DNA of 64,000 nt from Hysterangium stoloniferum (lineage: Eukaryota > Basidiomycota > Agaricomycetes > Hysterangiales > Hysterangiaceae). The stretch spans positions 1-64,000 of the forward strand of contig WHVD01000227.1 of NCBI GenBank assembly GCA_015178975.1, given 5' to 3'. The notes beneath the pieces were generated by a model. It searched no databases and was not told the DNA's origin. It worked only from the letters and a program-made list of their open reading frames with translations. A program made the translations under genes and the position numbers. Shown here piece after piece: positions 56,931 to 64,000 of this stretch. Numbering within the stretch: position 1 is the stretch's first letter; each line of letters starts with the position of its first letter.

Positions 56931-57302
56931 TAGTCCATCGACAAAAGGATTAAGGAAAACGTCTCCAAAGGAATCACGATAATCTTGTTCGGCCGGCATT
57001 GGAAAAGCTTAAGCTTTGTGTCACATTTTATACAAAGTGATGAACAATATCTCAATGAAAAGAATCCAATGTGAAGCATGATAAGATGTACCCAGAAATA
57101 AAGAAAAGATGCTAGCCAGTTTCAATAGCTTGAATTCAGCACATCAACCAACACGCAAAGCCTGCGAGTCGCTGTCGGCAGGGAAATGTAGGCTGCCAGT
57201 ATCTGTGCAGATCTTAGTTGGGCTGGGTTTGGCTGTGTGAAGGCTGTGTGACATTGGGGCAGCTGTGTGGTAGGCGGCTATGTGACAGGCTGTGTAATGT
57301 AT

Positions 57303-57355
57303 GTCACAGCAGTTACCTTCCTAAATAGGACACTTAGGAAGCTGACTGCTGTGAC
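57303..57355. repeat. 22-bp imperfect inverted repeat (hairpin)
   Basis: GTCACAGCAGTTACCTTCCTAA is mirrored by TTAGGAAGCTGACTGCTGTGAC, with two mismatches and a ~9-nt loop. Confidence 0.75.
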
Positions 57356-57470
57356 AATGAAATAACTTTACCTGTGGATGACAGAGACTCAAAAAAATGT
57401 TAAAAATTATGTCTTAGAAGTTCTATACTGTGTTATATACTCTTAAAAATGATTATATACACAAAACACA

Positions 57471-57491
57471 TTAGGGTTAGGGTTTAGGGTT
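57471..57491 (+). repeat. Interstitial telomere-like motif
   Basis: TTAGGG, TTAGGG and TTTAGGG in a row, in AT-rich DNA. TTAGGG is the usual fungal telomere unit. Confidence 0.6.
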
Positions 57492-58780
57492 CATTCTAAG
57501 AGTAGGGAACAAAGAAATATGGACTCTATTTCATCTTCTGATTACCTGCATCCAATCCCCATTATTGAATGCTGGCACACCCTGCTGCTTTTGAAGTTTC
57601 AAACATTTCATATTCAATTAATCTAATGGCTTCTTTGTCAATATCTATCACAGAGAATGGTGGTACATCATATTGTATTTAAACTTACTTCTCTCTACCG
57701 AAAAACCACCCATTCCCTTCCTATTTTGGCCCATCCTGAAGTCACAAATTTATTTGAAATTGGGACAGCTGCATAGTTTTACAATGGTACAGCATATAAA
57801 ATGAAGCCAAGTCCCACTCATTCACAGTCTTTGCTCCTTGGTTTAGTACTTGACTTGGGGATTTAAGGTCCCTATAGTATATTATATTCTCAGCTGATCT
57901 CACTTACAATATCCACCATATCACATACAGTATATGTATAGTCCAATCACTGACTAGATACATATAAAAGCTGTAAATATCATTGTAGACTTATAATTAA
58001 CATCATCCAACCTCTCTCTTTGACCAAACTCAGCTAATTTCCTAGCAATATTCAATCTTTGTTATATATCTAGTGCAACATTACCAAGTAGACTGCCTAT
58101 ATACATACATACTGTCTAAGGAAAAGAAATCATCATGGGCTTCAACTGACATTATTCTGCCCATTCATTATCCTAGTTGGATTTTGGATCTGCTTTTTGG
58201 ATTTATACCTGAGTCCTTTACATATATCCTCTAACAAAAAAACCTGATTTACCATCACATATATTTAAGACTGTCCATCTTAGATTTTCACCAATACTGG
58301 TGCTCCAAATCAACAAATTCCCACAACTCTTACAGAAGTGTAAAGCAACTGGAAAGAAAAAATCACAAATAGCAATGGATTAATAGAAAGGCTAATCAGA
58401 ATCTCAACAAGGAATATAATGTGATTTGGATAGGAATTGTAGAAGTTAACTGCCAGAGGCTCAAAATATTTCAAACTCTGACACAGCAATGGGTGTCATG
58501 CACTGCTGTGAAAGTGCCACTAAAAGTGGGCCATTGCTGCAAACACACATTTTGGTTTCAAACTAAAACATAGTCATATTTTGAAAGGTAATACTCAAAA
58601 TATCAATGTTAAATGATATATGCTATTAGAAAAGGGTCTAATACACCATTTCAAACATTAAAACTAAGTCTTGAAGTAAATTAACAGGCCCTCAGTACAC
58701 ATATTGATATATTATGAAGAATAGATGGACAATTATATCTATTTATGCTAGTTAAATGTGTTTTTGATGGCATTTTGAGA

Positions 58781-60380
58781 TGTTCGCGGCAGTCACACCA
58801 CCTGCATGGCACTCTCTCATGGCCTCCATGTGGGTCACACTGCCTGCCAAAGGTCACACTCCCTCGTCATTCACTGGCTGGCCTGTAATGAGCCCACGCA
58901 ACCACCGAATCATCTCAAACAGCCCCAAAGTGCTACCCAGTGCATTACACAGCTGCCCAAGCTGCTCTGCCACACCAACCATAGTGATGTATGAGTGGTG
59001 GTGGCTCTTATTTGTTGCCTGCTATGTTGTCACTTTCCGGTTGTACTCCCATTAGACTTCATCTATTCTCTTGTGATGGTGTTGATGAGCAAGCCATTCG
59101 GAGGCAGACCCAACAGCATCATGCACTTGCCACACGCATTGCATGTAAACATCAAGGAGATGATCTGTTGTGAGCTCAAGCAACGGTGAGTGTTATGTGC
59201 AGCGACAAATAGTTATATACTTGACAATTATTTTCTGGACATGCTGCAGTGATCAGTGGTAACAATAAAGATAAATACTCTTAGTTTTGTCCATGAATAA
59301 TTCAGAATTATTGTCATTCCACTGATGTCAAAATGAAAAAAAAAAAAAGTTTACCGATTTGTACTTTAACCATGGGCTGATGCCTGATTTAATCCATGTA
59401 TGCCCAACCTATCACTAACCCTATCATGGCAGAAGTGATTCACTGACAGACACATTGATTGGTACAAGTACTTCATGATAAGCTTATTGAGCCATTGTAG
59501 TTGTATTGACATTAAGCCAACCCATACTATTTTTTAATAGAAAGGAAATATTTTAGAGCTTGATCTATCTTAAGAAAACATGTCAGGCTGTGCGGGACAC
59601 TCGACAATCACTATTAATTGTTTGAATAAATATCTATACAAATTGCCCAGCATTTCAAATGCTCAGTACATGTTTCTACCCTTCTCTCTCCCCCTTCCTT
59701 CCTTCTTCACTGGCGTAGTCGTAGGGTCTATGGCATCAGTAGTGCATTGACTTGGTATACATTAAACCTGTGCCACGACATCAGTTGGATAACAGGTTAT
59801 TTTACATTCTTGTGCAGACTTTTCATATTGTCTTTTTTTTTGCGTTTATCTTGACCTCGACTCTAAACAAGAGACTGTTCATGCTCTCTTTGATTGTCCT
59901 ATTAAGGAAACAAAGCAAAGGGACGCATTAATGAACCCAATGAAAGCCCACAATGAAGGAAAACCCATTGATCGACTCTTCACACCTACTCACAGGCAAT
60001 TTCAATTCTTTTACATAGAATTCATCGTCTTGACAGCTATTGCACCACTATTTTCTACTGTACCAGATGCACTGTGTCCCGCCTTTTATACACAGTCGAA
60101 ACTAGCTCATGTGAGTCTTAGCGGACAAGGTACAAATACTGTGTGATGGGGCAAACAATGTTGTTGTGACAAAACCAGCAATGCTCATACCCCAAATGTG
60201 GGAACACTGCCAGATCGTATATTGGACTAGACCACCCGCTTATATTTTACCCTTCATCGTACAAGCACATTAAAAAGTGGCTGAGTCTTGGGCATCTGCT
60301 GCCCCTCTTCTATTCTAGCTCAGTCCAATTTTGTCAGTTGTGTTGTCTTTCATTGTCCTGTAAATAAAATGAGGAGAAGT
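58781..60380. other. Stretch without recognisable genes
   Basis: Short frames only. 59860-59990 and 60350-60450 are weakly similar (CATTAATGAACCCAATGAAAGC against GCATTAGCCAACCCAATCAA), an old duplication. A poly-A run lies near 59336-59347. Confidence 0.35.
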
Positions 60381-60395
60381 GAAGCATTAGCCAAC

Positions 60396-60880
60396 CCAAT
60401 CAAAGCCAAACCATGAAGACAAAACATCTATCGACCTGACGCACCAACCACTTCCCAACCAAAATGGATATCTTGGTGCCATACAGTAGCTTTGTCCCGA
60501 TCTGCTCCATTGCCAGACCACAAAAGTAACCGGGGCTGACTTCGACATCCATTGGATTACGAATGACAGGTGCAAACCACCTAGTCATGGCTTCTCTCTC
60601 AATGTCGGACATGCCTTTCCCAATTCCTGATGAATCCAGCAAGCCTTGTGGCGGCTCCAGGAAAGTTGCAAAACCACGGCACTCAATGAAAAAACAGTCC
60701 GACACATTGGAGTTGATTCTGGAAACAAAAGCTTAACATACCAGTTGCTGAACCCATGAATCAAATGCGTCCTTGGTGATTGATACATGCTCGTGACCTG
60801 GTTTGTGGTAACAAAGACCGTGACCCTCTCTATTACACATCCATAGTCTCTGAAGTATATCCTGAAAATGACTTTCGTCC
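60396..60880 (-). CDS. Candidate gene fragment, unknown function
   Basis: On the minus strand, a frame reading LWMCNREGHGLCYHKPGHEH, then VSITKDAFDSWVQQL, is followed by a 23-nt GT...AG stretch (GTATGTTAAG...TTTCCAG) and then NVSDCFFIECRGFATFLEPP, ...SSGIGKGMSDIEREAMTRWF, ...GTKLLYGTKISILVGKWLV. The Cys/His spacing (C-x6-C-x-H-x4-H) and composition look protein-coding. Such a short intron would be unusual, so the join may be wrong. It weakly recalls uncharacterised basidiomycete proteins with a CxH-rich motif before a helical segment. I cannot name it. Confidence 0.35.
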
Positions 60881-62850
60881 AAAGATGGCCTTTAAATGAT
60901 GAGTGCCATAAATATTATATGATAGCATTATGACTGTGAATATGGAAAATAATAGATTAGTTATCATAAATAAACTGAAAAAGAGAAAAGCTGTGACGTA
61001 TGTACAAAACTGGCTTGGTCACTTTATCTGAAGATTTACATGCATATTGACAAGGACTTCATGCTTCGTGTTCATGCAAACATCAGTGAAAGAACCTTTT
61101 CTTTCTATCCTTCTGCCGACGTATCAACTGGTGTGGCTGAGTTGGGCTCCACCATCCTCAGCTTTCACTCTTCATTTTTTTTATTAAAAAAGAAATAGAT
61201 TGGGCAATACTTCCATTAAGAGTGAAGACGGAAAAGGAGGAGCAAACACATTTATGATGAAGCCAGATGAAAAAATCAATTCCACCAGCTTCTCTTTCCT
61301 GCCAATGTGCATTTGCCTGGCAGTTCATCGCATGTTGTTTATAAAATTTGACCTTGTCAGAACTTGTTCACCCGTTTCATTTGCATGGACACCATGATCT
61401 GAGCGACTTCAATGATGTCATGTTTTCCCTGTTCTTCCATATTAATTACTCTCCTTATTTTCCATATTTCAACCCCCCACACATATTATCATTACTCATA
61501 TCTCTCACATTATCACTATTCCTATCCCCTATGACAATAGGCCCACAGATGGGCAGAAGGAAATAGGCCAAGACAAAGTTTATAATAACTATGTGTCCAT
61601 GGGGATATGCTTTTGTAAGTATGTCAACGATCATTTCTTTTGTTCAGCGGCAGACTTCATCTTTGGTTCGTCCCTGAACGCGAAAGACAAGTGTTATGGC
61701 AGTCAGTAATGGCCTACATGTACTTGTATATTTCCACCGAAAGTGAATTCTCTTAGCCAACACGAGAAAAGAATATTATGGCTTTATCATGACTATGCCG
61801 CGCAACCCACACAAACCAATGTAAAACTATGCCGGATTAGATCCATACTATAATTTGGTCAACATGGAACGTTGTGATCCAACTATGACTCGTGCCGGGC
61901 GCTGCCATCCATTATAGCTATGTAAGGTACTGTGTACTCTAAGCGCAAAGTATCTTAATGGGTAAAGGTGTGTACAAACTGACTCCTATTTTGAGAACTT
62001 GAGAGACTTTATAGACGTTTGAAAACTACGAGTGGCGCGATTTATAAAATGGTACGATCTAGGCGAGTGTACGATCTACGCGAATGCATGATAATAGACA
62101 CGTGAAGTCACAGGTATTGATGACAAGATCGCAGTGTAGGGAGTCTCCCTCCCTTACAATACTACAGCTGAGTAGGTATGGGTGCTCAGCACTGTCTTGC
62201 GCCCCTTTCCAATGCCAATACGAAACCCTGTCTCATCCGCACCACAAAGCGTTGGGATCAGCTCATCACCATGTGAAATACTACGGAACCTTTGGACGGG
62301 ACGCCAGATGGATTGTCAGTCTAAGAATAAACAAACATAACCAAATATAAAACCGCAGGTTCCCTATGTATTACAGTACTTCCCCACACCGCCACATTTT
62401 GTTACCATACAATATAAACAACGGTTCGGTTGAGACCATGAGCCAAGTGAAAGTCAAGGAAATGTCCAATGGTGTGAATGCAAGTGAGTGAAAGGGCCAC
62501 AATAAAATATTTTTTAACATCGAAGCTAACCTTCCATGGAAGTCCTTGCTCCAACTGTCTTAGCAATCAGGTTGCCGCCACACTCGTAAACATCAATTGC
62601 CTCCACCGCTACTGGAAAGAATGGGCTAACCTCACGTTTTGGTTGGCTGCTTGTTGCACGGTGAGGATAATTGTAAAAGTCTGATCTTAAAAGAACGTTC
62701 ACTTTATATTCATAGTGGTGATGCCAGTACAGAACAGAAGCGAGATAATTTCGAGGCGAACATGCGAGGTGATAAGTTCGTGGAATGATTACATGAGCAG
62801 AGAGAACAGAAAGGAGGTTCCAACCATGTAGATGTGCTCCATCATGATTA
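60881..62850. other. Stretch without recognisable genes
   Basis: Only short frames. 62136-62157 carries a palindrome like the start of the short solo LTRs (see findings). Confidence 0.35.
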
Positions 62851-62951
62851 GCCTGCTAGAATATTACACAGTAAATCGATGTGACACAGGATAACTACAA
62901 GAAGAAACAAAGATCCCAAGAGGTCCTAAAGAACAATGACTCAGAAGAGTT

Positions 62952-63302
62952 TTAACCATGACAATAATCGTGTATTTGCGAGAATGGGACCAGTACATGT
63001 TGCGCTCCCCGAAGTTTCTCGTTCTGAAGTCTCCACCATTGACAATTAATTGCAGTTTTCCGAAGCCATTTGTCCAAAAATAATTGATCAGCCTCATCAT
63101 CAAAAGAACTACCAGCGATCCGTTGAGAGGCCAGGGCAGGAGGCGAGATCAATGGGGGTAGCACTTCGACCTGGTCAGGGTGACTCAGTACTACCTCGTG
63201 GTCGGACATGGGGAGCGTGAGGTATAGAAAGAGGCGTGTCACGAGAATCGAAAGAGAACCGTTGACAAGGTTCATCAGGCTCTTTCTGTGTTTGTGAGAC
63301 AC
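62952..63302 (-). CDS. Hypothetical small protein, 116 aa
   Basis: A single frame from ATG at 63302. The middle is acidic and Pro-rich (PDQVEVLPPLISPPALASQR), followed by DDEADQLFLDKWLRKTAIN. An N-terminal hydrophobic run (LSILVTRLFLYLTLP) might be a membrane segment. No family was recognised. It may be part of a spliced gene or chance. Confidence 0.25.
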   Translation of the reverse strand: MSHKHRKSLMNLVNGSLSILVTRLFLYLTLPMSDHEVVLSHPDQVEVLPPLISPPALASQRIAGSSFDDEADQLFLDKWLRKTAINCQWWRLQNEKLRGAQHVLVPFSQIHDYCHG

Positions 63303-63310
63303 TGCTTTGA

Positions 63311-64000
63311 ATGTAGTTCAAATTGCCAATTAACACTGGTCTACTAAGTCACTGGAAAAGGCCCCGAATGGAGTTGTATGGTGCCGTTTTCAATTAAATG
63401 TTGAATAAAGTGGTATTTGACTTCGATGGGTTTCATTTGGCGCCGTGGACATTGATTAGAAGTATACTATCATTCCTTGATTGTCTCCCAAAGTAGCCGT
63501 CGGTTATTCATGTATGATATTGAGTTCTTCTAAGAAGTGTTTTCACATGACTTCGCGGACGGCTTCTGAAAGTGCCACGGTAGTCTGTTTTCTGGATGAC
63601 CAAGATAAAGGTCCCGCTCCAAGAAAGATTGTCACCAGTATCCCCTGCAAAATCCCCATCTGAATATCGCTGTAAGTATCAATTTATTCCTCCTAAGCGT
63701 GATTATTGCTCTCTAGTCGTAAACATATATTCATTTGGCGAGATTGCAATGGGAAAGAGCAGGACTAGATGAACACTGAGATAGTTTACTGGCCGGATAA
63801 GCGAATGAGGACACGATACGACAGCTGCGAACATGGGGCTTCCAATAAGCTCTCGATAGTGCAGTTTGGTTGTTTCTTCTTTTTCCTCACTGGTTTCTGG
63901 CCGTGCGATGGAATTAAATCCGATTCCAAATGGGATAGGAGATCACGTTGGTTTAGAATACTTCATTTCTTTCCCACGACTACCACCGTTTAAGAGATGG
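63311..64000. other. Right edge, no recognisable gene
   Basis: A 74-codon frame at 63769-63993 (MNTEIVYWPDKRMRTRYDSC...) is the longest; there is no support for it beyond length. Confidence 0.3.

Larger units (their letters stand above)
56931..58780. other. AT-rich non-coding stretch
   Basis: No convincing gene. It holds a 22-bp imperfect inverted repeat (57303-57355) and a telomere-like motif (57471-57491). 57220-57300 has several GGCTGTGTGA words. Confidence 0.4.

Noticed and set aside
57471-57491. A true chromosome end
   Set aside because: Only about three units, with unique sequence on both sides.
58780-59190. Short plus-strand frames of 60-91 codons
   Set aside because: No recognisable motif, biased composition, and several overlapping frames.

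Overview
The window reads as a repeat-dense stretch of a filamentous fungal genome, most likely an agaricomycete basidiomycete. This rests on a KDZ-type DNA transposon with a CxC2 cysteine cluster, short (about 50-60 bp) GT-AG introns, a large PIF1-type Helitron, a Ty3/gypsy element with a chromodomain-like tail, and a tandemly duplicated fungal gene family of unknown function. No database was available, so the lineage is an inference.

Layout. 1-718 (minus) is the start of a Ulp1-type SUMO protease gene that runs off the left edge. It is divergent from a nearly complete KDZ transposase gene at about 848-4464 (plus). 4470-7080 holds a solo LTR and a degenerate ~77-bp repeat tract. 7086-16425 is a coding-like repeat of unknown function (called R1 here). 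A solo LTR, an LTR-like element and, inside the latter, a 7.5-kb gypsy element with a perfect 5-bp target duplication have been inserted into R1. A second R1 copy lies inverted at 55.88-56.93 kb.

From 16.4 to 26.8 kb and 39.96 to 52.3 kb the DNA consists of head-to-tail composite modules. A module runs: T-rich spacer, GA-rich ~65-bp minisatellite, GTGGATGGG minisatellite, CCGCG-rich block, GC-rich hairpin cassette, 18-19-bp minisatellites of GAACGGAAA and GGTTACAAA type, T-rich spacer. Eight clear hairpin cassettes and one relic all point the same way. In two modules the cassette is followed directly by a Helitron instead of a minisatellite. One Helitron has an intact 1819-codon reading frame (26870-32329, minus); the other is decayed (52.2-55.4 kb). 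The minisatellite modules and the Helitrons share the cassette and the short tail after it, so the modules may be non-autonomous Helitron relatives whose bodies were replaced by tandem repeats. A 1319-bp solo LTR with a perfect 5-bp duplication splits one GA array.

Between the two module fields (33.85-37.75 kb) lies a small tandem array of the unknown-function gene family, with a 39-bp coding repeat expanded in one copy, followed by a 19-bp satellite (38.25-38.88 kb). The right end (57-64 kb) is mostly AT-rich sequence without recognisable genes. It holds a short interstitial telomere-like motif, a 22-bp imperfect hairpin and a few weak gene candidates.

Variant positions across the repeats are strikingly often C-to-T or G-to-A at CpG, consistent with methylation-linked decay of repeated DNA.
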